From Cephalopachus bancanus (lineage: Eukaryota; Chordata; Mammalia; Primates; Tarsiidae): DNA of 64,000 nucleotides. Location of the stretch: positions 620,001-684,000 of the forward strand of contig JAPVLO010000115.1 of assembly GCA_027257055.1 (NCBI GenBank), given 5' to 3'. Under the pieces are notes generated by a model. That model was not told the origin of the DNA and did not search any database. It saw only the letters and a program-made list of their open reading frames with translations. Position numbers and translations under genes: made by a program. This document shows, piece by piece, positions 47,421 through 59,270 of the stretch. The first letter of the stretch is position 1, and every line of letters starts with the position of its first letter.

Positions 47421-48008
47421 GGTAGATGTAGAGTGTGAGAAAGAGGGGTCTAGAATTACTTCCAGATTTTTGTCTTGAGCAACTGAAGAAAGCAATTGCC
47501 TTTTCAAGTTGCACTTGAAATGCCTGTTAGATAGCCAATTAGACCTTACTTGAGGTTGTCAAGTAGGTGGTTGAATGTACAAGTCTGGAGCTCAGATGAA
47601 GCCTGACTAAAGATACGAACTCTGAGTTGGTCACTTCACTATATGAGAGTGAATACAAATAGAAAACAGATGTCTGAGGAATGAGCCCTAGTACCCTCCA
47701 ATATTAACAGGGCAGAGAGATGAAGGGGAACTGGCAGGGACGACTGAGACAGAATGACTAGAAAGGTAAAAGGAAAAACCAGGCGTCTCTGGGATACTAG
47801 AAGCTGACAGAAGCAAATTGTTACAGTTGGGAGTGGCTCATTTATGGCAAATACTGCTGCAAGATGAAATGAAATGAGCTTTGAGAACTGACTCTGAATT
47901 TAGCAATGTGGAGATCACTGCGAATCTTGGATAGTTTCAATGGGATGATGAGAGAATGCAAAGAGAGATTAGAGGCCATGAATAGGGAAAACTTTTTCTT
48001 GTTTATTT
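47421..48008. other. Single-copy intergenic DNA
   Basis: Nothing recognised. Confidence 0.5.
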
Positions 48009-48135
48009 TGTTTTGTCTTTGTAGGGACAGGGTCTTGTTATGTTGCCCAAGTTGGTCTTGAACTCCTGGCCTCAAGCAATCCTCCCACGTTGGCCTCCCA
48101 GTTTTGATTACAGGTGTGAGCCACTATGCCCCAGT
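48009..48135 (-). mobile_element. Alu fragment (one arm)
   Basis: TTTGTAGGGACAGGGTCTTG to CACTATGCCCCAG; half element. Confidence 0.82.
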
Positions 48136-48149
48136 TGGGGAGAACTATT

Positions 48150-48231
48150 TTTTTTCCTCTCTTTTTTTAAAAATAGAATTTATTGAGAGGACAGAAAAGC
48201 TCCCTCAGTGGGAGGGGACCTGAAGGGGTTG
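48150..48231 (-). pseudogene. Retrotransposed, polyadenylated LTR-like transcript end
   Basis: About 80 bases, minus orientation: poly(T), then the reverse of AATAAATTCTATTTTTAAAA, preceded by GGGAGCTTTTCTGTCCTCTC on the minus strand. GGGAGAACTATTT flanks both ends. Resembles the end at 45855-45900. Confidence 0.7.
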
Positions 48232-48310
48232 CCGGGAGAACTATTTCAAAGAGCTTTGTTGTGAAGAGAAGATGAAGAAGAACAGAACGGTAGCTAGAGA
48301 GAGTAGTAGG

Positions 48311-48594
48311 GTCAAGACTCACTCTGCTGCTCAAGGCTGGAGTGCAGTGGCATGATCAAAGCTCACCATAGCCTCAAACTCCTGGGCTCAAGCAATCCTC
48401 CCATCTTGGCCTCCCAAAGTTTTGATTACAGGCGTGAGTCTTCCAAATAGCTGGGATGACAGGTATGTGCCACCACACTCGACTAATTTTTTGATTTACT
48501 GTAGAGCTGAGGTCTTGCCAAATCGCCCAGGTTGGTCTTGAACCCATGGGCTCAGGCAATCCTCTCATCTCGGCCTCCCACTGCGCCTGGCCGA
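48311..48594 (-). mobile_element. Mosaic Alu
   Basis: The first arm jumps into a right-arm terminus (CCCAAAGTTTTGATTACAGG) and back to mid-element (CTTCCAAATAGCTGGG), so it is a rearranged or gene-converted copy. Confidence 0.83.
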
Positions 48595-48673
48595 TATCTT
48601 ATATATTAATCTTACTTATTATCTGTCTTTCCCACCACAATGTAGACTCCATGAAAATAGAAAATTGTAACAG

Positions 48674-48951
48674 CCAGGCGTGGTAGCACTTTGGGAGGCG
48701 CAGGTGAGAGGATTGTCTGAGTCCATGGGTTCAAGACCAGCCTGGGCAACTTGGTGAGACCTCATCTCTACAATAAGTCAAAAAATTAGCTGGGCATGCA
48801 TGATGGCACATGGCTGTAGTTCCAGCTACTTGGAAAGCTGAGGTGGAAGGGATGCCTAAGCTTAGCAGGTGGAGGCTGTGGTGGCTATGAGTGTGCCACT
48901 GCACTCCAGCCTGGGCGACAAGAGTGAGACTCTGACTCAGAAAAAAAAAAA
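48674..48951 (+). mobile_element. Alu with left-arm deletion
   Basis: GCCAGGCGTGGTAGCACTTTGGG shows loss of ~20 bases. GAAAATTGTA on both sides. Confidence 0.91.
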
Positions 48952-49031
48952 GGAAAATTGTATCTGTTTTACTTATTGTTGTGGCCTAGAATAGTGCCAG
49001 GGACATAGGTGACATTCAATATGTATTTGTT

Positions 49032-49342
49032 GGCCCAGCGTCGTAGCTCATGCCTGTATTCCCAGCACTTTGGGAGGCCAAGGTGGAGGATCGCTTAAGC
49101 CCAGAAGTTTGGGATCAGCCTGGGCAACATAGCAAGACCTGGTATCTACCAAAAAAGTAAAAAATGAAACAAAAGCCATTAGCCAGGTGTGGTGGTTCAT
49201 GCCTGTAGTCCCAGTTACTTGGGAGGCTGAGGCGGGAGGATATCTTGAGCCTAGGAGTTTGAGGCTGCAGTGAGTGAACCAGGATTGCGCTGCTGGACTT
49301 CAGCCTGGGACACAGCCAGGCACTGATTCTAAAAAATAAATA
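49032..49342 (+). mobile_element. Alu, type J
   Basis: TGGCCCAGCGTCGTAGCTC head; diverged end CAGGCACTGATTC, then an AT-rich tail. Confidence 0.88.
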
Positions 49343-49379
49343 TTTAAATTAAAATTTAAATACTTATCTATTTATTTAT

Positions 49380-49682
49380 TTACTATTTAGTTATTTATTT
49401 TTGAGTCGGAGTATCACTCTGTAGCCCAGGCTGGAGTGCAGTGGCACTCTCACGGCCACCGCAGCCTCGACCTGTTGTGTTCAGGTAATCTTTTCACCTC
49501 AGTCTTCAAGCAGCTGGAACTACAGGCACGCGCCACCACGCCCAGCTAATTTTTTGATTTATTGTAGAGTTGAGGTCTCACCATGTTGTCCAGGCTGGTC
49601 TCGAACCCGTGGGCTCAGGCAATCCTCTGGTCTCAGCCTCCCAAAGTGCTGGGATGACTGGTATGAGCCACCACACCCAGCC
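49380..49682 (-). mobile_element. Alu, (TTTA)n tail
   Basis: (ATTT)n run then TTGAGTCGGAGTATCACTC to CACACCCAGCC. Confidence 0.91.
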
Positions 49683-50186
49683 AAAAATACATGTTTTTAA
49701 ATTTTTTAAAAAGTCACGGTTAGTAAGGCATAACACATAGTAAACTTTACCCTTTCTAAGTATATAGTTTGGAGTTTTGACAGATATATGTAGTCATTTC
49801 AGAACGTTTTCATTCCCCCAAAATTTCTCTGTGTCTACATTTTCATCTTTTCAAGAACGTCATATACATGGACTCATATAATCCGTAGACTTTGTGTCCA
49901 GCTCCTTTCACTTAACATAATGCTTATGAGACCCACCTGTGCTGTTGTTTCAGTAGTTTGTTCCTTTTTATTGCTGAATTGCATTCCAGTGTATGGATGT
50001 ACCACAATTTGTTCATCCATTCACCAGCTGATGAATATTTGGATCATTTCAAAATTTTGCCTATTGTGAATAAAACCAACATAAACATTTATCGACAGGT
50101 TTTTGTGTGAATGTAATTTTCATCACACTTGGGTAGATTCCTAGGTGTGGAATTGCTGAGTTGTGTAGTAGTGGCATGTTTATCTT

Positions 50187-50466
50187 TTTTTTTTGAGTTG
50201 GAGTCTCACTCTGTCGCCCAGACTGGAGTGCAGTGGCCACTCCCGGCCACCGCAGCCTCGACCTGCTGGGCTCCGGCGATCCTTCCGCCTCAGCCTTCCA
50301 AGTAGCCGGAACTACAGGCGCACTACCACGCCCGGCTGATTTTTTGATTTATTGTAGAGATGAGGTCTCGCTGCCCAGGCGGGTCTCGAACCCGCGGGCT
50401 CAGGCAATCCACTCACCTCAGCCTCCCAAAGGCGCGGGATTACAGGCTGAGCCACCGAGCCCGGCT
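50187..50466 (-). mobile_element. Alu, type D, almost consensus
   Basis: ATGTTTATCTT on both sides. GTCTCGCTGCCCAGGCGGG and CCGAGCCCGGCT intact: one of the youngest copies. Confidence 0.95.
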
Positions 50467-50646
50467 CGGTATGTTTATCTTGATGGGAGCCTGCCAAATG
50501 ATTTTCCAAAGTGGCCGTCCATTTTGCATTCCCACCAGCAGTGTGTGAGAGTTCCAGCCGCTCTGCATCCTCATTAGCGCTTGGTATTGTCAGTTTTTAA
50601 AAACTGTTAGCCATTCTCACAGTGTATAGGACTATCTCACCGTTAT

Positions 50647-50944
50647 TTTATTTTATTTATTTTTTGAGTTGGAGTCTCACTCTGTTGCCCAGGCTGGAGT
50701 GCAGTGGCATGCTCACTGCCACCACAACATTGACCTGCTAGGCAGGCGATTCTTTCCCTCAGTCTTCTAAGTAGTTGGAACTACAGGCACGCACCACCAC
50801 ACCTGGCTAATTTTTTGATTTATTGTAGAGATGAGGTCTCGCCAAGTTGCCCAGGCTGGTCTCGAACCCGCTGGGCTCAGGCAGTCCTCTCACCTCAGCT
50901 TCCCACAGTGCTGGGATTATAGGCATGAGCCACGGCACCTGGCC
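50647..50944 (-). mobile_element. Alu, with TSD
   Basis: CTCACCGT(T/G)ATTTTA flanks both ends within the old L1. Confidence 0.93.
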
Positions 50945-51004
50945 TCACCGTGATTTTAATTTGTGGTTCCTTAACAGCTAATGATGCTGAGCATCTTTTC
51001 TTTT

Positions 51005-51313
51005 CTTTCTTTCTTTTTTTTTTTTTTTTTTGAGTTGGAGTCTCACAGTCTTACTCTGTCACCCAGGCTGGAGTACAGTGGCATGTTCACCACAGCCTTG
51101 ACCTGCTAGGCTCAGGCGATCCTTCTGCCTCAGCCCTCCAAGTAGCTGGAACTACAGGCACATGCCACCGTACCCAGCTAATGTTTTGATTTATTGTAGA
51201 GATGAGGTCTCGCCAAATTGCCCAGGCTGGTCTTGAACCCATGGGCTCAGGCAATTCTCTCACCTCGGCTTCCCAAAGTGCCTGGATTATAGGCGTTAGC
51301 CATCATGCCCGGT
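51005..51313 (-). mobile_element. Alu, first of a pair in one target
   Basis: GCATCTTTTCTTTTC before and TCATCTTTTCTTTTC after. Confidence 0.92.
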
Positions 51314-51324
51314 CTCATCTTTTC

Positions 51325-51620
51325 TTTTCTTTTCTCTTTTTTGAGTTGGAATCTCACTCCTTTGCCCAAGCTAGAATGCAGTGGCACGCTCATGGCCACC
51401 CCAGCGTCGACCTGCTGGGCTTCAGTGATCCTTCCGTCTCAGTCGTCTGAGTAGCAGGAACTACAGACGCGCATTACATGCCCGGCTATTTTTTATTTTA
51501 CTATAGAGACGAGGTCTCGCCAAGTTGCCTGGGCTAGCCTCAAACCCGCGGGCTCAGGCAATCCACTCGCCTCGGCCTCCCAAAGTGCTGGGATTACAGC
51601 CTGAGCCACTGAGTCCAGCC
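51325..51620 (-). mobile_element. Alu, second of a pair in one target
   Basis: Followed by CTCATCTTTTCAAATG, the third copy of the target. Contains CCCAGCGTCGACC variant. Confidence 0.92.
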
Positions 51621-51685
51621 TCATCTTTTCAAATGCTTATATTCCATGAACATTTCTGTATACATTGCCATATTACTCTTATGTT

Positions 51686-51919
51686 TTTTTTTTTTTTTAG
51701 TCTGAAACTCACCCTGTCACCCAGGCTGAAGTGCAGTGGCATGCTTATGGCCATTGCAGCCTCGGCCTTCTGGACTCAGGTGATTCTTCCACCTTAGCTT
51801 TCCAAGTAGCTAGAACTATAGGCATGTGCCACCACATCTGACTAAATTTTTAAATTTATTATAAAAACGAGGTCTCTCCAAGTTTCCCAGGCTGGTCTTG
51901 AACTCCAGGGCTCAGGCAA
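51686..51919 (-). mobile_element. Alu, end missing
   Basis: Starts TTTTTAGTCTGAAACTC and stops at CAGGGCTCAGGCAATC, where L1-like text begins; the element's own 5' end is absent. Confidence 0.87.
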
Positions 51920-52150
51920 TCATATACATGGACTTATACAATCTGTAGGCTTTGTATGGTCCAGACTCAAAAAAGAAAAAAGAAATGTCTGCCTATTTAT
52001 TTGATAGGTGGAAAATATTTCATTTTAATATGCATTTTATGATTAGTGAAATTGATTTTTTATTTTATTTTATTTTTGGTAGAGCAATCTTCCTGCCTCT
52101 GCCTCCCAAAGTACTGGGATTACACAGGCCTGAGCCACCGCACCCGGTCC
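51920..52150. repeat. Duplicated L1/Alu-tail module, copy 1
   Basis: CATATACATGGACT-like L1 piece (also at 49861-49902), then GACTCAAAAAAG, then TGTCTGCCTATTTATTTGAT and L1 text, then an Alu end. The part from 51963 recurs at 52696. Confidence 0.75.
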
Positions 52151-52171
52151 ATAGTGCTCTTTAATAATGTA

Positions 52172-52482
52172 TTAGGAGGCCGGGTACGGTGGCTCACACC
52201 AGTAATTCCAGCACTTTGAGAGGCTGAGGCAGGAAGATTGCTTGAGCACAGGAGTTCAAGACCAGCCTAGGCAACATAGCGAAGACCTCATCTCTACAAA
52301 CAAATTTAAAAAATAGCTGAGTGTAGAGGTGCACTTGTAGTCCCAGCTACTTTGGAGGCTGAGGTGAGGTAATTGCCTTGAGCCCAGGTTGAGGCTGCAG
52401 TGAGCCATGACCATGCCACTGCACTCTAGCCTGGGTGACAGAATGAGACCCCAACTCTAATAATAATAATAATAATAATAAA
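52172..52482 (+). mobile_element. Alu with (AAT)n tail
   Basis: GGCCGGGTACGGTGGCTCAC head; tail (TAA)n 52458-52482. Confidence 0.92.
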
Positions 52483-52511
52483 TGTCAGTTATTATTATTA
52501 CATATTCTAGA

Positions 52512-52700
52512 CCGAAACTGAGCAACATAGCAAGACTTCATCTCTAATAAATAAATTATGTGAGCATGGGGGCATTCTTGTAGTCCCAGCTTCTCAGAAG
52601 GCTGAGGTGTCAGGATCTCCTGAGTCCAGAAGTTCAAGGCTGTAGAGAGCCATAATTGTACCACTGTACTCCAGCCTGAGTTAAAGAGTGAGACCCAGAC
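52512..52700 (+). mobile_element. Alu, left end missing
   Basis: Starts at ACTGAGCAACATAGCAAGAC (mid left arm), right arm complete, poly(A) 52702-52721. Confidence 0.87.
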
Positions 52701-52931
52701 TCAAAAAAAAAAAAAAAAAAAAGAATTGGAATGTCTGCCTATTTATTTGATAGGTGGAAAATATTTCATTTTAATTTGTATTTTTATTATTAGGTTGATT
52801 TTTTATTTTATTTTGGTGGAGACAAGGTCTATATTGCCCAGGTTGGTTTTGAACTCCTGGTCTCAAGTGATTCTCCTACCTCAACCTTCCAAAGTGCTGT
52901 AATTATAGTCATGAGCCATCGTGCCTGGTCA
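52696..52931. repeat. Duplicated L1/Alu-tail module, copy 2
   Basis: GACTCAAAAA tail, TGTCTGCCTATTTATTTGAT, L1 text and an inverted Alu end, in the same order as 51963-52150. Confidence 0.75.
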
Positions 52932-53918
52932 AGGAATCTACAGCTCAATAGAAAAATTGACAAAGAACATTAATAGGCCATTCATAGGCCAAGACATAAA
53001 AATGACCCTTCAAGCCGGGCTCGGTGGCTCAGCCTGTAATCCCGCGCCTTAGGGAGGCTGAGGTGAGTGGATTGCCTGAGCCCGCGGGTTCGAGACCCGC
53101 CTGGGCAGCGAGACCTCATCTCTACAATAAATCAAAAAATCAGCCGGGCGTGGTAGCGCGTGCCTGTAATTCCGGCTACTCGGAAGGCTGAGATGAAAGG
53201 ATCGCCGGAGCCCAGCAGGTCGAGGCTGCGGTGGCCGGGAGTGGCCACTGCACTCCAGTCTGGGCGACAGAGTGAGACTCCAACTCAAAAAAAAAAAAAA
53301 AAAAAATAACCCTTCAACACATGAAAAGATGTTCAAGCCCAGTCATAGTAAGAGGAATGCAAGTGGAAACTACACTTAAGTATCATTTCTCACCTATCAG
53401 CCTAGCAAAAATTCAAAAGTTTCATAACATTCTATGTCAGCATGGCTGTGAGGAAATATCAGACTCAATTCCATCGTTGATGGGAAACGCAAAATTCCAA
53501 AACCCCTGAGAAGTGGAATCTGGAAATATCTACCAAAATTATAGGTGCATTTACCTTTCAATCTAGAATTCCATTTTTGAGAATCCATCTGCAGATACAA
53601 CTTGATAAGTATGAAATTACATTTATTCAAGTTTATTCATTGAAGCACTGTTTATAATAACAAAAGACAGAAAACAACCCAGCAGTGAAATATGGGCAAA
53701 GTAAACTATCCACAGAACAGTATGTACTCTGCATCCCTAGAAAAGTTATGAGACTATTTCTTCTCTATGTGCCGTTACAGAGATATCTTCAGGATATATT
53801 GCTGAGTGAAAGATGCACAGTGTGAAACAGTGTGAAGAGTGTGCCCCTTTTATGTAAATACAGGGGGTGAGAATAATATACATTCGTATTTGTTCACATT
53901 AGCAAAAGGAAACATATA
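52932..53918 (+). mobile_element. Old L1 ORF2/3' segment
   Basis: Diverged plus-strand L1-like text (CAACACATGAAAAGATGTTC, CCAGCAGTGAAATATGGGC, TATTGCTGAGTGAAAGATGC) interrupted by the Alu at 53012. Confidence 0.75.
53012..53304 (+). mobile_element. Alu, type D, almost consensus
   Basis: CCTGGGCAGCGAGACC, AATCAGCC, GTAATTCC. ATGACCCTTCAA and ATAACCCTTCAA flank it. Confidence 0.95.
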
Positions 53919-54508
53919 CGAAAGGGCAAACTGAGGCAAGGTGGGCCAGTGCCACGGGAATAATGCAAGATTGCAACAGAGGGGAAAGTAGAAGGAAGTG
54001 AAGTTTATTATTCACCTTTCACACATGGAAAGGGTGACAGCACTCAGGCAAGTGTGGTGTGGAAGGCTGGAAACTAGGTGTATTTGAGGGCCTTTAAAGC
54101 AAGGGGTCTTAGACTCGAAGGAGGTCTGGGCCAGAAAAAATGTCCAGAGTTGTATTGTTCCATTCCACAGCAGTCACATGAATCTAGCATCTTGACATTG
54201 CCAGGCATCAATGTCTCTTGACCTCAGGTGGTGGGCTAGAGGTTGTCACAGGCAGCCAATAGCAATGTATCAATACGAAAGCCTAAAAGATAGATTGTTA
54301 GCAAGACTGGACATGTTTAAGGGGTCCTGTGTAATCACCAGTTTCTAAAACTAAAATGTTTTCTTGCTAATGATTATAGGGTAAAGGACGCGTGGGCCTT
54401 GTAAGCTGAGAAGCAAGGGAATGTCAAAGGGTGAGGCTCAAGCAAAATGGTTGTGCTGTTTCAAAATGGACACTTTATATCCTAAACTTCTAGGGTTCCC
54501 TCCTTTCA
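53919..54508 (-). mobile_element. LTR-like element B, copy 1
   Basis: 590 bases, about 85% like 63242-63883 by eye. In minus orientation it starts TGAAAGGAGGGAA and ends TTTGCCCTTTCG (TG...CA with the last A changed). It lacks a ~50-base segment found in the other copy. Read as a solo LTR; no internal viral genes seen. Confidence 0.65.
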
Positions 54509-54674
54509 ATAGGGATGATACATAAAAAAACGAATAAAAGTAGTTTCCTATAGTCTTGGAGATGGGTTAGGTAGGATATGGGTTTATGTGGACAAGGTGG
54601 GAGCAAGACTTTTCAAACTTTTAAGTATTGTTTTGATTTTCAGATGTGAATTAGGACTCAAAAATAATTACAGG

Positions 54675-54957
54675 TTGGGCTCAGTGGCTCAGCCTGTAAT
54701 CCCAGCACTTTGGGAGGCCAAGGCAAGTAGATTGCCTGAGGCTGCCGGTTTGAGACTAGTTCGGGCAACTTGGTGATACCTCGTCTCTACAATAAAATAA
54801 AAATTAGCCGGGCCCAGTAACGCGCACCTGTAGTTCTGGCTACTTGGAAGGCTGAGGCAGAAGGATTGCTGGAGCCCAGCAGGTTGATGCTGGGTTGGCC
54901 ATGAGTGTGCCACTACCCTCCAACCTGGGTGATAGAGTGAGACTCCAATGCAAATAA
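54675..54957 (+). mobile_element. Alu
   Basis: GGTTGGGCTCAGTGGCTCAGCC to CTCCAATGC, tail (AAT)n. Confidence 0.92.
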
Positions 54958-55003
54958 TAATAGTAATAAACAAAAATTTACAATTTAAAACATATTCATT
55001 AGT

Positions 55004-55284
55004 GGGTTTTTTTTTGAGTCAGAGTCTTACTCTATTGCTCAGGCTAGAATGCAGTGGCATGCTCATGACCAACCACCACAGCCTCGACCTGCTGGGCTCA
55101 GGTAATCCTTCCGCCTCAGCCTTCCAAGTAGCTGGAACTACAGTTGCTTACCACCATGCCTGGCTAATTTTTGATTTATTGTAGAGACAGGATCTTGCCA
55201 AGTTGCCCAGGCTGGGCTCAGGCAATCTTCTCGCCTCAGCCTCCCAATGTGCTGGTATTATAGGCATAAACCACCATGCTTGGC
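55004..55284 (-). mobile_element. Alu, with TSD
   Basis: ATATTCATTAG before, TTATTCATTAA after; about 20 bases missing in the second arm (CCCAGGCTGGGCTCAGGC). Confidence 0.9.
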
Positions 55285-55308
55285 TTATTCATTAATTAAA
55301 AAAATATA

Positions 55309-55898
<590 letters not shown>

Positions 55899-56568
55899 TT
55901 AAAAACAAACAAAACAAAGCATAGGCATTGGGTTAAAAGAGAGACAGGTTTTTAAAGATAAGCAGCCAACCATGCAAAGAACAGAGGGAGAAGGGTCTCT
56001 AGCAGAAGAGCCCCAAGGCGAGCTACTTGATCCATCTTAATGGTTCCAGGAGCAAGAAAGGTGAGGGGAGCAGCGGGAGGCAGATCATGTGCGCCCTTTT
56101 ATACGAGGTGCGATGGGAATTTACTGCAGGGTTTTAAGTGTATGTGTAGAAGTGTGAGGGGAATCTTATTCATTTTATAAAAAGATCGCTGTGGTTACTG
56201 TGTGGACAGTGAATTGGAGGAGCCATGAAAGATGAGAAATCTCTCTCAAGAAGAACTATGTCTTGGTACTTAATTTACCTCCCTCCCTCACCCCCTTCTC
56301 CACCCCAACCTCAGCATTTTCTCACCTGTGTGGCTGAGGAGACGGATGATGCTATCAACTGGGAAGGCAGGGCTTCAGTTGGCGAGGAAGTCGATGGCCG
56401 CCGAGCCCAATGGAAGCGTTTGGTTGGTAGTTGGAAATCTGACTCAGAAGCTATGAAGACGACAGAATTTTTGAAGGTCTAGACTTGCGAGTTTACTGTG
56501 GAGGGGAGACAGTTAAAGCTGTGAGATTGTATGAGGTATCAGAAAGAGAGATTTAAGAGTAAAGAGCA
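55899..56568. other. Single-copy intergenic DNA
   Basis: Frame 56225-56482 (85 codons, plus) is open but unrecognised; no repeat seen. Confidence 0.5.
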
Positions 56569-56864
56569 GCCAGGCTTGGTAGCTCAGCCTGTAATCCCAG
56601 CACTTTGGGAGGCCAAGGCGAGTGGATTGCCTGAACCCATGGGTTTGAGACCAGCCCAGGCAACTTGGCGAGACCTCGTCTCTACAATAAATAAAAAAAT
56701 TAGCTGGGTGTGGTAGCATGTGCCTATAGTTCCGGCTACTTGGAAGGCTGAGGTGGAAGGATCACTGGAGTCCAGCAGGTCGGTGCTGGGGTGGCTGTGA
56801 GTGTGCCACTGCACCCCAACCTGGTGACTGAGTGAAACTCCAATTCAAAAAAAAAAAAAAAAAA
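56569..56864 (+). mobile_element. Alu, type T-like, exact TSD
   Basis: AGTAAAGAGCAG on both sides of a full dimer. Confidence 0.94.
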
Positions 56865-57618
<754 letters not shown>

Positions 57619-58023
57619 CAAACATATATTTTGGAATACCAGACACCAGGTTAGATGTTGAGAACATATCCGTGAACCAACTTGCCATGACCCCGTCGTC
57701 CAGAACATGTCCTTCAGCAAGTCAGGCAATAGGAGAGGTCTTCACATGCAAGCAGAGGAGCCTAGACTTTATGCTGTAGGACACTGCTCTCATGTGCCTT
57801 ATCATGGGAACTGATGGACAGGTGTCCCCAGCCTGGGGGTGACATGGAAGGGAGGAATTTCAGACTGTTGAAGAGTTGGGTCTCCAGCGACAGCATGACC
57901 GCGTGAGCCTGAGTTGTGTACACACAGGCTAGGATGAGGGCTCTGGTGAGGCAGGAAAGCCACCAGCGTGTATAAGAAAGTCATTCATTTGGAGGGACTG
58001 AAAACTAACTTATCAAACTTTTC
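57619..58023. other. Single-copy intergenic DNA
   Basis: Nothing recognised. Confidence 0.5.
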
Positions 58024-58299
58024 TTTTTTTTTTTTTTTGAGTTGGAGTCTCACTCTGTCGCCCAGACTGCAGTGCAGTGGCCGCTCCCGGCCACCACAGC
58101 CTCGACCTGCTGGGCTCCGGCGATCCTTCCGCCTCAGCCTTCCGAGTAGCCGGAATTACAGGCATGCGCTACCACGCCCGGCTGATGTTTTGATTTATTG
58201 TAGAGATGAGGTCTCGCTGCCCAGGCGGGTCTCGAATCCGCGGGCTCAGGCAATCCACTCACCTCAGCCTCCCAGAGGCGCGGGATTACAGGCTGAGCT
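58024..58299 (-). mobile_element. Alu, type D, last bases missing
   Basis: GTCTCGCTGCCCAGGCGGG middle. Ends GGCTGAGCTACC, about 12 bases short of the consensus 5' end. Confidence 0.94.
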
Positions 58300-58697
58300 A
58301 CCATCACACTTAGTAAAAGTAAAGCCTTTGTTTGACAAGCTGCAGGAATGAAATTCTGGTGATGGAATCATTGGCTTGAGTCAGCAGAAGAAGAGAGACT
58401 GGGTGAAAAGGGGGCAGTCCCAGCCATGCCTGACACTGAAATCATTCCTTTTTGGGAGCTGTCTCCCTACTCAGAAGCCAGCCCTTCCCTTCCATGTGCT
58501 GTCAGGGAGACTGCTTTACGCTCTAGACATCGTTTTGACCACCCAGATGTAGAAGCAGGAATTCTTGGTTTTCCAGAGCTGAGACCATTCCTTCTTGACT
58601 CCTGAATGACTGTCACACTCCTTTCCCCTGCAAACTCAGCCTTCCCAGAGAAATCAAGGGAAATGGGCAACAGGCAAGTCTGCCTATTCTCTGTAAA
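58300..58697. other. Single-copy intergenic DNA
   Basis: Nothing recognised. Confidence 0.5.
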
Positions 58698-58799
58698 GTG
58701 CTCACTTTGGCAGCATATATAGTAACATTTGAACGATGCAAAAAAGATTAGCATGGACTCTGCCCAAGGACGACATACAAGTTTGTGAAGTACTCCATC
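58698..58799 (+). pseudogene. U6 snRNA pseudogene
   Basis: Colinear with U6 spliceosomal RNA over its whole length: GTGCTCACTTTGGCAGCATA start, GAACGATGCA, AAGATTAGCATGGAC, CCAAGGACGAC and GTGAAGTACTCCATC end. About fifteen substitutions, including in the ACAGAGA-box region (here GCAAAAAAG), and an A-rich stretch instead of a T4 terminator. A retrotransposed dead copy. Confidence 0.92.
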
Positions 58800-58980
58800 A
58801 GAAAAGAAAAACAAAATCTGTGTACAACTTGAAAGTCATGGGAAACAGACAAAGGCAGCTTCCGAGCTTAGGATGACCATGCAGCTCCCTGGAGATATTT
58901 AAAAAAGCACTGGACAGCCAGAACTGAGAGACAGAGCCACCAGATCAACCTGCTTCCTCCTGGATGTTCCCAATTATTAT

Positions 58981-59270
58981 TATTATTTTTTAGTTGGAGT
59001 CTCACTCTGTCGCCCAGGCTGGAGTGCAGTGGCACACTCATGGCCACCGCAGCCTCTATCTGCTGGGCTTAGGCGATCCTACCATCTCAGCCTTCCAAGT
59101 ACCTGACACCACAGGTGTGTGCTACCACACCCAGCTTATTTTTTGATTTATTGTAGAGATGAGGTCTCACCAAGTTGCCCAGGCAGATCTCGAACCCGCG
59201 GGCTCAGGCAATCCTCTCGCCTTGGCCTCCCAAAGTGCTGGGATTACAGGCTGAGTCATCGTGCCTAGCC
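58981..59270 (-). mobile_element. Alu, (TTA)n tail, with TSD
   Basis: TTCCCAATT on both sides; (ATT)n 58975-58990. Confidence 0.92.

Larger units (their letters stand above)
49700..51690 (-). mobile_element. Old L1 3' segment hosting four Alus
   Basis: Minus-oriented, diverged L1-like text continues between the Alus: 49720-50180, 50477-50640, 50946-51000 and 51622-51685 (for example CCATTCACCAGCTGATGAATA, GCCAAATGATTTTCC, CTAATGATGCTGAGCATC). Confidence 0.85.
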
